From: an uncultured Actinomyces sp.
GTDB taxonomy: Bacteria > Actinomycetota > Actinomycetes > Actinomycetales > Actinomycetaceae
Reading direction: 5' to 3'
NCBI GenBank assembly: GCA_915069725.1
Contig: CAJZFF010000118.1
Span: 1-6,117, forward strand
DNA length: 6,117 nucleotides
Below, in pieces: positions 1-5,729 of this stretch. Each line of letters opens with the position of its first letter. Position 1 is the first letter of the stretch. The notes beneath the pieces are model-generated. The model saw nothing but the letters and a program-made list of their open reading frames with translations, was not told the DNA's origin and ran no database searches. A program made the translations under genes and the position numbers.

Positions 1-1
1 C

Positions 2-664
2 CGCCGCAGGGGTGTGGCTGGCCTGGTGGCGGTGTGTGTGCTGGCGCTGGGGGTGGCGGCCTGCTCGGTGAGGGACGCCAAGGCTGAGGCCAGTGCGAGC
101 GCCAGTGCCAGCGCTTCGGCGGCTATTGCCCGGGCGGAGAAGGGCATCGCTGACGCCAACGCCAGCGCGACCGCCTCGCGCGAAGCCGCCCTGACTCCTG
201 AGCTGCGCGCCAAGCGCGATGCCGCCCTGGCCGAACCCGCACCGGCCAAGCCCCCACAGATGAACGAGGAGAGCGCCGAGGGCGCAGCAGCCAGCGTCGG
301 CTACTTCCTCAACCTCTACCGCTACGCCTTCATGACCGGGAAAACCAACGAGGTTGACTCCATGAGCGAGAACGGATGCGTTTTCTGCAAATCAGTGATC
401 GACCGAGCAAATCAACTACACAAAGATGGAGGATGGGCTGACAAGTGGGACCAAGACATCACGAACGTCAGATACTACGACAAACTCGAAGGATATGATT
501 ACAGTCGAATCGAGGCGACCATAAACTACGGAGAAATGACTTCTTATTCTGGAGGAAGTTGGGAAAAGAGTGTCGCACCTCCCTCTGAAGGACAGAAAGT
601 GCGCTTCGCTATTAGGTATTTCAATGGCGCTTGGGCGATCCGGGAAGGTGAAGTGCTACAATGA
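2..664 (+). CDS. Secreted lipoprotein, DUF6318-like, 5' partial
   Basis: Predicted membrane-anchored lipoprotein of unknown function. The frame is open from base 2. Reading from there gives Arg-Arg-Arg-Gly directly before the hydrophobic stretch, so the real start with its basic n-region lies upstream of the window; the GTG at 14 is probably internal. Numbered from that GTG, a hydrophobic segment (residues 3-16) ends in a lipobox V-A-A-C with Cys17 as the likely lipidated residue. An Ala/Ser linker follows (26-37), then an Ala/Glu-rich charged stretch to about 90. A folded domain spans about 92-214, beginning FLNLYRYAFMTG and carrying a CxxC pair (Cys122, Cys125). That layout (short helix, TG, CxxC, aromatic-rich C-terminal strands) matches my memory of the actinobacterial DUF6318 lipoproteins; the family call is recognition only. 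GC falls sharply from about base 350 to the stop. The stop overlaps the start of the next gene, so the two are probably co-translated. Confidence 0.8.
   Translation, partial: RRRGVAGLVAVCVLALGVAACSVRDAKAEASASASASASAAIARAEKGIADANASATASREAALTPELRAKRDAALAEPAPAKPPQMNEESAEGAAASVGYFLNLYRYAFMTGKTNEVDSMSENGCVFCKSVIDRANQLHKDGGWADKWDQDITNVRYYDKLEGYDYSRIEATINYGEMTSYSGGSWEKSVAPPSEGQKVRFAIRYFNGAWAIREGEVLQ
89..124 (+). repeat. Ala-Ser dipeptide linker repeat
   Basis: Residues 26-37 of the lipoprotein (numbered from the GTG at 14) alternate Ala and Ser and end in Ala-Ala. Several different Ala and Ser codons are used, so the repeat is at protein level rather than a fresh slippage tract. It lies just after the lipidated Cys and probably acts as a flexible spacer through the cell wall. 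Confidence 0.6.
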
Positions 665-900
665 ATTATACGCCTTCCTCTGTTGTTACCTCCCTGGTCT
701 TATCGTTGACATTGTTTATTTCGGTCGAGGCTGCCGCTCTCGGCATCGGCTGCGATAACGGGGGTAACAATAAAGAGTCTTCGGGAACCAATGTTCAGTT
801 AGGTGCAAACAACTCGGGCGACTCGACTCAGTTTACCGGAGATAAGCAAGTAACCATCGAATCCCCACCATCAGGAGAAGGAGACCCTTCATCAAATTCT
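350..900. other. Low-GC block spanning the lipoprotein/PKD gene junction
   Basis: Sixty-base rows counted by hand give about 47% GC at 361-420 and 541-600, about 38% at 661-720 and about 47% at 841-900. Bases 61-120 and 1261-1320 give about 72-73%. The dip covers the C-terminal domain of the first gene and the N-terminal third of the second, and ends inside both genes rather than at their borders. This fits a recombined or imported segment, but it could also reflect relaxed codon use in fast-evolving surface domains. Confidence 0.6.
643..664 (+). promoter_or_regulatory. Ribosome binding site and ATGA start/stop overlap
   Basis: The ATG of the second gene (661-663) and the TGA of the first (662-664) share the tetranucleotide ATGA. 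A purine-rich GGAAGG at 643-648 lies 12 bases before the ATG, inside the upstream gene. This arrangement favours translational coupling and fixes the start of the downstream gene. Confidence 0.6.
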
Positions 901-1524
901 CCAACCGTTCAGGCTTCGGATCCGTCGTTGTGGGAGGAGCAGTCTCATCGGGAGTGCTCGCCCGAGAAGGACGCCTACGGGCTGGACAAGTACAGGTGCA
1001 ACCTGGCCACCCTCAACCGCCCCGGCCAGCCCGACCAACCCACCACCGGTGGTGGGCCTCGTGCGGTCACGATCACCACCCGCCAGGCCGCCACGCTGAT
1101 CGCCTCCGGCTCGGGCATCACGCGTCAGCCCCCAGGCCCCAAGGTCATCATCTCCAAGGCCTTCATCGTCTACACCAACCCCACCGTGCGGTACCAGACC
1201 ACCACCATCCTGGGCACCTCCATCGAGGTGGAGTTCACCCCCACCTCCTACACCTGGGGCTGGGGAGACGGCACCACCACAACCACCACCGACCCCGGCG
1301 CCCCCTACCCCCACCAGACCGTCACCCACCACTACCAGCACACCGCCACCGGCATCACCACCACCCTGACCACCACCTGGACCACCAGGTACCGCCCCGC
1401 CGGCGAGAGCCAGTGGCGGCCCATCGAGGGCACCATCACCACCACCGAGACCTCCACCCCCTACGACCTGGTCCGCGTCATCACCTACCTCACCGACGAC
1501 GCCGAAGAGGCCCAAGGCCACTAA
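661..1524 (+). CDS. Exported Thr-rich protein with PKD-like domain
   Basis: Predicted exported surface or wall-associated protein of unknown function, 287 residues. A hydrophobic segment (residues 8-26) ending in Ala-Ala-Ala looks like a Sec signal peptide. Cys31 follows Gly-Ile-Gly, which is a poor lipobox, so type I cleavage is more likely. Residues about 32-90 are Asn/Ser/Gly-rich and disordered-looking. Cys99 and Cys113 flank a short segment that could be disulfide-bonded. Residues about 190-242 carry WGWGDG (199-204), a proline turn with YPHQTVTHHY, then alternating Thr/aromatic strands, as in a PKD-type beta-sandwich. PKD-like folds usually mediate binding rather than catalysis; no catalytic motif is visible. 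The long ACC-codon threonine runs give 1265-1470 extreme C-richness and produce open shadow frames on both strands. The 4-base overlap with the upstream lipoprotein suggests one transcript and a shared envelope role. The start is well supported; function is not. Confidence 0.78.
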   Translation: MNYTPSSVVTSLVLSLTLFISVEAAALGIGCDNGGNNKESSGTNVQLGANNSGDSTQFTGDKQVTIESPPSGEGDPSSNSPTVQASDPSLWEEQSHRECSPEKDAYGLDKYRCNLATLNRPGQPDQPTTGGGPRAVTITTRQAATLIASGSGITRQPPGPKVIISKAFIVYTNPTVRYQTTTILGTSIEVEFTPTSYTWGWGDGTTTTTTDPGAPYPHQTVTHHYQHTATGITTTLTTTWTTRYRPAGESQWRPIEGTITTTETSTPYDLVRVITYLTDDAEEAQGH

Positions 1525-1698
1525 CCCCCAACACACCCAGACACCAACACACACAGCCAGAGGGCAGGCCGTCCACGTTCGCACCCCTGCTCCACTCACA
1601 AGGTACGAACGCACCAGTCAGGGTGCAGGCGATCGGAGAACGGCATCTCGCCGAACCTCGAACGACACCCTGAACCTTCCAGTCCTAACGACGCACCT
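1525..1698. other. Convergent intergenic region with weak inverted repeats
   Basis: 174 bases separate the ends of two convergent genes. No convincing gene or tRNA is visible. The region holds a 6-base inverted repeat (1576-1581 with 1606-1611) and an 8-base one described separately. Neither is followed by a clear T-tract. A bidirectional terminator would be expected here but is not obvious. Confidence 0.5.
1618..1673. terminator. Possible nested hairpin between convergent genes
   Basis: TCAGGGTG at 1618-1625 is the exact reverse complement of CACCCTGA at 1666-1673, with a 40-base loop. Within the loop, GGCGA (1628-1632) pairs with TCGCC (1648-1652). The position between two converging stop codons suits a terminator, but the long loop and missing U-run make it weak. 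It could be chance in GC-rich DNA. Confidence 0.25.
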
Positions 1699-4600
1699 TC
1701 ATTCATTCGCCTTACCCGCAGCCTGCAGAGGCTCTGAGGCGAGTACAGAGGCGAGGTCCGCGAAGTACGGATACTGCGCCCACGCAGCGAGGTCACCGAT
1801 GGCGTAGAGACGGCGCTTCGCTCGGCTTGCAGCGACATTGACAAGGTTGACGGTCGACGAGGCCCAGGCTTTTGCTCCGGGAGCACCCGGATCGCCGCCC
1901 AGAACGAGGAAGACCACATCAGCCTCCCGGCCCTGGGCGGTATGGATTGTGCCGCCGCGCAACCCGGGATATCTCCCCCTAAGGGACCCCAGCGCGTTGG
2001 CCACCACCCGGAACGGCGAAATAGCTATGATCTGCGACATGGCGACGCCTTGATCCTGGAGTTGCTCAATCTGATTGCGCAACTCCTCGATCTGGTTGTC
2101 TTGAAGATGCGTGCCAGGGGTTCTCGCAGGAACGTCGATCCACCGGCTCGGTAAAATCTTCTGCTCATGAGGCCCGTCAAAGAGATCGGGGTGCTCGGGA
2201 TCATCCAGGCGACGCTGGACGCCGCTCACCATCATGCTCCCGTAGGCGATCTCATTGCACAGTCTGAACATCGGATCATCGCATCGGCGATGCACTGTCA
2301 GAGGTGCGCTCACCCACATGGGCTTCTCTCCGTGATACAGAGTGGTCCCATAGCGTGAAACGCGGTCAGCGAGAGTCTGGACCGAGGCGAGCGGCGGAAT
2401 CCAGACCGGTGAGACACCGAACGCAGCAGCGATGTCGTACTGGGCTTTGCGCGGCATCGTCACTACCGGCTGCAACTGCAACGGGTCACCAACGGCAACA
2501 ACCCTCCGGGAGCGCCAGATCCCTCCGACGGCGTACTGCGGGCAGGCCTGTCCAGCCTCGTCAATGAGCAGCCATCCGAGAGACTCGGCACCAAGACCGG
2601 CGAACATGCGCCCAAAGGAGGCGAAGGTCGTCGAAACCATCGGCACAACCAGGAAGAAGGTCTGCCACGCTGCACGTATCTTTTCCGGCTCCAGGTAACG
2701 CGGGTAGGCACCGGCAACTACCTCAATGGCCGCACGTAACCCCTTCACCATGTCCCCAGCCGCATTGGCCAGAAAATCCTCATGCAGGCGCAACGCTGCC
2801 AGGAACAGGTCGGACCGAGCTGCATCGAGCTCGGCGTCGAGCCACGGGGCATACTTTTCGCGGTCTTCTCTTTCCCGATCCTCCTCTGGGTAGCCACGCC
2901 CGTAGCGCTCGCGGTCCTCAGCGACTTGCCGGTGTAGATCAGCTACTTCCTGTGAGAGGTGCTTACGTCGATTCTCGATGCTTACCAGCTCGCCAGAGAT
3001 GTACCGCGCTCGCTCGTCGAGGGACTGTGCATGCTGACGCACCTGCTGCCAGTTCTGCTCCGCTGTCCGCAGCTGCTCCTCGAGTGGCTCCAACCGTTCC
3101 CTCCACTCGCGAACAGCTCGCCCCATGGTGAAGAACGTCTCGAGCACCCCGGGCCTGGCCTCCGCGTGCCGATTCCGTATGCTGCTGGCCTCGGAGTACT
3201 CCGTCTGTGCACGCTCGACGACATTCGCATACCTCTGCCTGTCATCCGCAACCTCGGTGGCCTCCATCGTGAGGCGCTGAGCCTGCGCAGCAAGCTCCGG
3301 TTCCTCCCTAAGGGCATCCTTGAGACGTTCTCTTCGACACTGAGCCGCCTCCCGCTGAGCGAAGAGCTCGTCGACACGCCGCTCGGCCCGACGGAAGTCC
3401 TCTCGCGCCTGAGACCAGCTCTTATACGGCATCTTTCCGTCGCGCCACTGATTCAGACGCGTCTGCATGCGCGGAGCCGTTCCCGGAATGGGTTTTTTGT
3501 CCCGCCCTGTGACGTCAAACCAGAAGGCCGAGCGGAAGGCCCCCCGATTTCGCTTGTTGCCCAGTCGGGCCGCTACCAGACCCCAGGCCCTGTGCTCCTT
3601 GCCACCCACATCTGAATCCATCAGAGTCGCGGAGGCGATGTCAGCAAAATAATCGGCATCTTCCCGCCATTTGCCATCGATTGCACCAAGAGCGGGAATC
3701 TCAACACTGATGTTCTCAACGGCGGCGTTGTTCGCTGAAGCGACGACCATCTCGAATCCGGTGAGTTTCGATTGAAGCTGACGAACCTCACGTCGATAGC
3801 CATCACCTGACTGCCAGCAGTGCGTGGTCGCGGTGAAGGCGTCGTCAGGGCATTCCAATTCGGCGAGGCACTGCGCACGTTTGACGACATTACCGGCGAG
3901 GATGTCGCGCAACATCGTCGTCTTGCCGGTGCCGGGCGGCCCGTTGACCCCCATCAGACCACCCGCATCAGCCAGATCTTCCAAGGCCTGGTTGACGGCG
4001 AATTGCTGACGCAGTGCCAGGCCGTGTTCAGGGTTGGAGGGCCAGCGACCTTTCGGCAGCCTGTCGACTCGGACTCCTGCATCGGCAACGGCGCTGTCCC
4101 GAATAACGTCCGCCCGCTGCCCCGCAGGAAGATCAGCGTCGGCGGTCAGGTACTCAGACAATGCCTGCGGGCACTCCCCATTGGACAGCCCTCTCGTGAC
4201 GGTTGCGAGATCGTCAAGGAAGAAGCTGTTGAGAAAGTCAATGTCCGCACCCGTATCGTCGGCACGACGGCTGGAGACGGCAACTGACGAGATGATGATG
4301 CGTTCACTGGCCAGTTTAGGGACTCCGGCGACCCTAGAGACCTTGTGGGCGATACGCAACAGCTCGTGCAGCGAGTCCGCATCCTGAGGAGGAGGTGTTT
4401 CCGCATCGGCCGCCTCACGTCGGTCTCCCTCGAAGGAATCCACCTCTTTCGTGAACTCTTCTGCAGCCTGGGAGAATCCACCACCCCAGTGCGGACTTGG
4501 CACTTCACGGGTGCTCCGGATCCGGGCGACGGCCCAGAGCGCCGAGGAAAGCGTTGCAGAGTCCACCATGAGCGCACCACGTTCGTCGAGCATGACCGCC

Positions 4601-4929
4601 GCGCAGGCGCTGAGTCCAGCCGTACGTTCATCGTAGGCATCCCGATCCTCTGCGAAGACATCGTGCAGGTCCTGATAGATGTCCTCGAGGTCGTACACAC
4701 CGAGGTAGACGGTGTGCTGCCATTTCATAGGCGTTCCGTTCACCGGCGCTGGTGGACGCAACGCTTCCCACGACAAGGGCAACTGAGGCTGCCAGTCGAT
4801 AACCTGGCGGTCCTTCGGACGCGTCGATGGCTTGGTCAGCTCAGGAACCTTTTGTGGACTGAACAGCTCCAGCATCCACCAGTACTGCAGGGTCTGTTGA
4901 CAAGTCTCAAAGGAAGCATTCAATCCCAT
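1699..4929 (-). CDS. Superfamily 1 helicase/ATPase with coiled-coil insertion
   Basis: ATP-dependent nucleic-acid helicase or translocase, 1076 residues, cytoplasmic. The motifs are complete and in order: Walker A GPPGTGKTT (330-338); motif Ia around VVASANNAAVENI (395-407); VSTTFASF (765-772); motif II LLIDEAGQA (787-795); motif III VAVGDPLQLQPVV (811-823); motif IV-like VHRRCDDPMF (879-888); IIAISPFR (967-974); motif V GGTIHTAQGREADVV (992-1006); motif VI VNVAASRAKRRLYAIGD (1030-1046). DEAG with VGDPLQLQPV and the TAQG and ASRAKRR signatures fits UPF1/DNA2-type SF1 (AAA_11/AAA_12). A charged, mostly helical insertion at about 505-680 looks like a long coiled coil between motifs Ia and II, and GC is lower than in the flanking genes. 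The roughly 300-residue N-terminal region starts with a conserved-looking YWWMLELFSPQKVPEL and has no domain I recognise. The ATG at 4929 keeps that stretch but has no clear Shine-Dalgarno. No nuclease domain is visible. It stands alone, convergent with one gene and divergent from the next. Repair, RNA handling or phage defence are all possible; the sequence does not decide. Confidence 0.9.
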   Translation of the reverse strand: MGLNASFETCQQTLQYWWMLELFSPQKVPELTKPSTRPKDRQVIDWQPQLPLSWEALRPPAPVNGTPMKWQHTVYLGVYDLEDIYQDLHDVFAEDRDAYDERTAGLSACAAVMLDERGALMVDSATLSSALWAVARIRSTREVPSPHWGGGFSQAAEEFTKEVDSFEGDRREAADAETPPPQDADSLHELLRIAHKVSRVAGVPKLASERIIISSVAVSSRRADDTGADIDFLNSFFLDDLATVTRGLSNGECPQALSEYLTADADLPAGQRADVIRDSAVADAGVRVDRLPKGRWPSNPEHGLALRQQFAVNQALEDLADAGGLMGVNGPPGTGKTTMLRDILAGNVVKRAQCLAELECPDDAFTATTHCWQSGDGYRREVRQLQSKLTGFEMVVASANNAAVENISVEIPALGAIDGKWREDADYFADIASATLMDSDVGGKEHRAWGLVAARLGNKRNRGAFRSAFWFDVTGRDKKPIPGTAPRMQTRLNQWRDGKMPYKSWSQAREDFRRAERRVDELFAQREAAQCRRERLKDALREEPELAAQAQRLTMEATEVADDRQRYANVVERAQTEYSEASSIRNRHAEARPGVLETFFTMGRAVREWRERLEPLEEQLRTAEQNWQQVRQHAQSLDERARYISGELVSIENRRKHLSQEVADLHRQVAEDRERYGRGYPEEDREREDREKYAPWLDAELDAARSDLFLAALRLHEDFLANAAGDMVKGLRAAIEVVAGAYPRYLEPEKIRAAWQTFFLVVPMVSTTFASFGRMFAGLGAESLGWLLIDEAGQACPQYAVGGIWRSRRVVAVGDPLQLQPVVTMPRKAQYDIAAAFGVSPVWIPPLASVQTLADRVSRYGTTLYHGEKPMWVSAPLTVHRRCDDPMFRLCNEIAYGSMMVSGVQRRLDDPEHPDLFDGPHEQKILPSRWIDVPARTPGTHLQDNQIEELRNQIEQLQDQGVAMSQIIAISPFRVVANALGSLRGRYPGLRGGTIHTAQGREADVVFLVLGGDPGAPGAKAWASSTVNLVNVAASRAKRRLYAIGDLAAWAQYPYFADLASVLASEPLQAAGKANE

Positions 4930-5072
4930 GGAAGGATTCTGCCAGGTCGAGGCGGTTCGTGCGGATGATTTACACGGGATACTTCTAGCAAAGAGGGATC
5001 GCCGTGCTCGGCCCGGGACACCGCCGAGGCCTCACGGACGCCTCCATCCACCGGTGGTGCACACTGTGCCCC
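4930..5072. other. Divergent intergenic region with candidate promoters
   Basis: 143 bases separate two divergent starts, so promoters for both directions should lie here. On the minus strand CAGAAT (4936-4941) ends six bases before the helicase ATG, the spacing of a -10 box for a leaderless transcript; no good -35 accompanies it. On the plus strand GATACT (4978-4983) is a weak -10. AGAGGG (4992-4997) lies six bases before a GTG at 5004, which could extend the downstream frame by 23 residues. All of these are weak matches. Confidence 0.3.
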
Positions 5073-5330
5073 ATGGCAGACGGGACCGCACGCGACCTCA
5101 CCGGGCTCCTGGAGTCCATCGGCGGACGCGACGGACGGCTCGTCCACCTCCAACGCACCCCGGCCCGCCCTGGCCGCCACGCCGACTGGCCCGAGTGGGC
5201 GGACCCCGACCTCGTGACCGCCTACCGCCGTCTCGGCGTCGAGCGCCCCTGGACGCATCAGGTCGCCGCCGCACAGTCTGCCCACACCGGCCGCCACACG
5301 GTCCTGGCCACCGGCACCGGCTCGGGCAAG
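5073..5330 (+). other. N-terminal fragment of Rv3649-like DEAD/DEAH helicase
   Basis: These 86 codons cover the N-terminal extension and Q-motif-like region (RPWTHQVAAAQSAHTGRHTVL) and stop at the Walker A lysine. From memory, the mycobacterial homologue has the same order: an RPAR-W-P-W-DPD segment, SHQVAAADLAH, then ATGTASGKS. The intact family has two RecA domains and a cysteine-rich C-terminal domain (DUF1998) and is linked to DNA repair. Nothing after Walker A is present, so this piece cannot hydrolyse ATP. Confidence 0.7.
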
Positions 5331-5639
5331 CGCACCAGCCAGGGGCTCACCATCGGGACCGGCATCAGCGAAGCCGATGCCCGCAGCAGCCTGCAGCGGG
5401 TCATCGACGGCAACCGCCTTTCCGCACTGGCCGCCATCCGCAACGGCAACGCCCATGGCATCTGGCACGCCTTCAACGACTCGCCGCTGCACGTGGTGTT
5501 CATCGAGGCGCTGGCCGGCTGGATCCATCCCGACCGGTTCGACGAACGCACGGCCATGAAGACGCTGGACGAGGTGAATCGACGCTTTCTGACCGTGCCC
5601 CTGGATGGCACCTATCTGGTGGACCTGAAGAAGCCCTGA
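5073..5639 (+). CDS. Hybrid frame: DEAD/DEAH helicase N-terminus joined to iron SBP C-terminus
   Basis: A single open frame of 188 residues from the ATG at 5073 that does not correspond to one natural protein as far as I can judge. Residues 1-86 resemble the start of actinobacterial Rv3649-like DEAD/DEAH helicases: LTGLLESIGG, VHLQRTPARPGRHADWPEWADPDLV, HQVAAAQSAHTGRHTVLATG and the Walker A start GTGSGK. The next residue should be Ser or Thr but is Arg. From there the sequence changes to the C-terminal lobe of a periplasmic siderophore-binding protein. Both parent genes are truncated: the helicase family is usually over 700 residues, and the binding protein lacks its signal peptide and first lobe. 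The ATG was chosen because MADGTARDLTGLLE aligns with family N-termini; a GTG at 5004 has the better ribosome binding site and would add 23 unfamiliar residues. Best read as two gene fragments brought together by a chimeric join. Confidence 0.6.
   Translation: MADGTARDLTGLLESIGGRDGRLVHLQRTPARPGRHADWPEWADPDLVTAYRRLGVERPWTHQVAAAQSAHTGRHTVLATGTGSGKRTSQGLTIGTGISEADARSSLQRVIDGNRLSALAAIRNGNAHGIWHAFNDSPLHVVFIEALAGWIHPDRFDERTAMKTLDEVNRRFLTVPLDGTYLVDLKKP
5331..5639 (+). other. C-terminal fragment of iron-siderophore ABC transporter substrate-binding protein
   Basis: About 103 codons up to TGA at 5637-5639. The run TIGTGISEADARSSLQRV, then AAIRNGNAHGIWHAFNDSP, EALAGWIHPDRF and RRFLTVPLDGTYLV follows the C-terminal lobe of TroA-fold iron-siderophore binding proteins of proteobacteria (typically AVR-GR-HG-WH-fynSP, then LA-WLHPE-F, then RFLPVPL-GTYW). 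Such proteins capture ferric siderophore in the periplasm and deliver it to an ABC importer. The signal peptide and N-terminal lobe are missing. The downstream Fur-box-like site and entE-like gene support an iron-uptake role. Confidence 0.65.
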
Positions 5640-5654
5640 TCTGCACAGGCACTG

Positions 5655-5682
5655 CACGCCCCGAATGAGCGCCCGGGGCGTG
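5655..5682 (+). terminator. GC-rich hairpin after the binding-protein fragment
   Basis: CACGCCCCG (5655-5663) and CGGGGCGTG (5674-5682) form a perfect 9-base stem with a 10-base loop, starting 15 bases after the TGA. Only TT follows directly, so the U-tract is poor. The position and strong stem still suggest an intrinsic terminator or transcript-end structure that separates this gene from the next one. Confidence 0.55.
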
Positions 5683-5689
5683 TTCCGGA

Positions 5690-5698
5690 TGATAAGAT
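5690..5698 (+). promoter_or_regulatory. Possible extended -10 promoter for the entE-like gene
   Basis: TGATAAGAT contains TG, one base, then TAAGAT (4 of 6 to TATAAT), an extended -10 layout, with no recognisable -35. It would start transcription at about 5705, upstream of the Fur-box-like site. The GATAAT at 5717-5722 inside that site is a competing -10 that would give an almost leaderless message. Confidence 0.3.
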
Positions 5699-5710
5699 TC
5701 AGTCGTTTCC

Positions 5711-5729
5711 CAGATTGATAATCGTTAGC
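5711..5729 (+). promoter_or_regulatory. Fur-box-like operator
   Basis: The 19 bases CAGATTGATAATCGTTAGC match the Fur consensus GATAATGATAATCATTATC at 14 of 19 positions, including all of the central TGATAATC. They end immediately before the ATG of the entE-like gene. Fur with ferrous iron bound here would block transcription or initiation, which suits a siderophore biosynthesis gene that is switched on by iron limitation. Confidence 0.6.

Noticed and set aside
1265..1470. CACCACC-rich tract as a tandem DNA repeat
   Set aside because: The units are irregular and follow the reading frame as Thr codons, so this is codon bias in a Thr-rich domain and not a separate repeat element.
892..1614. 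Long Gly/Val-rich open frame on the minus strand opposite the PKD-like gene
   Set aside because: It is the antisense of ACC/CCC-rich codons; the product is low-complexity Gly with no domain, and the plus-strand gene has signal peptide, coupling and a fold motif.
930..1673. His/Pro-rich open frame on the plus strand overlapping the PKD-like gene
   Set aside because: Out-of-frame shadow of threonine-rich coding sequence; composition is set by CACC repeats and there is no recognisable domain.
1560..1690. tRNA or attachment site between the convergent genes
   Set aside because: No T-loop GGTTCGAATCC-like segment, no acceptor stem pairing and no integrase gene nearby.
2959..3615. 218-residue plus-strand frame inside the SF1 helicase gene
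   Set aside because: It lies opposite the helicase coiled-coil region, has no motif and no ribosome binding site, and the helicase frame is clearly real.
4345..4968. 207-residue plus-strand frame over the helicase N-terminal region
   Set aside because: Antisense shadow; no family resemblance and it ends in the divergent promoter region.
5073..5639. Reading the hybrid frame as a genuine new two-domain fusion protein
   Set aside because: The helicase part stops within Walker A and the binding-protein part lacks its signal peptide and first lobe, so neither half could work; a fusion of half-domains from different phyla is unlikely to be functional.
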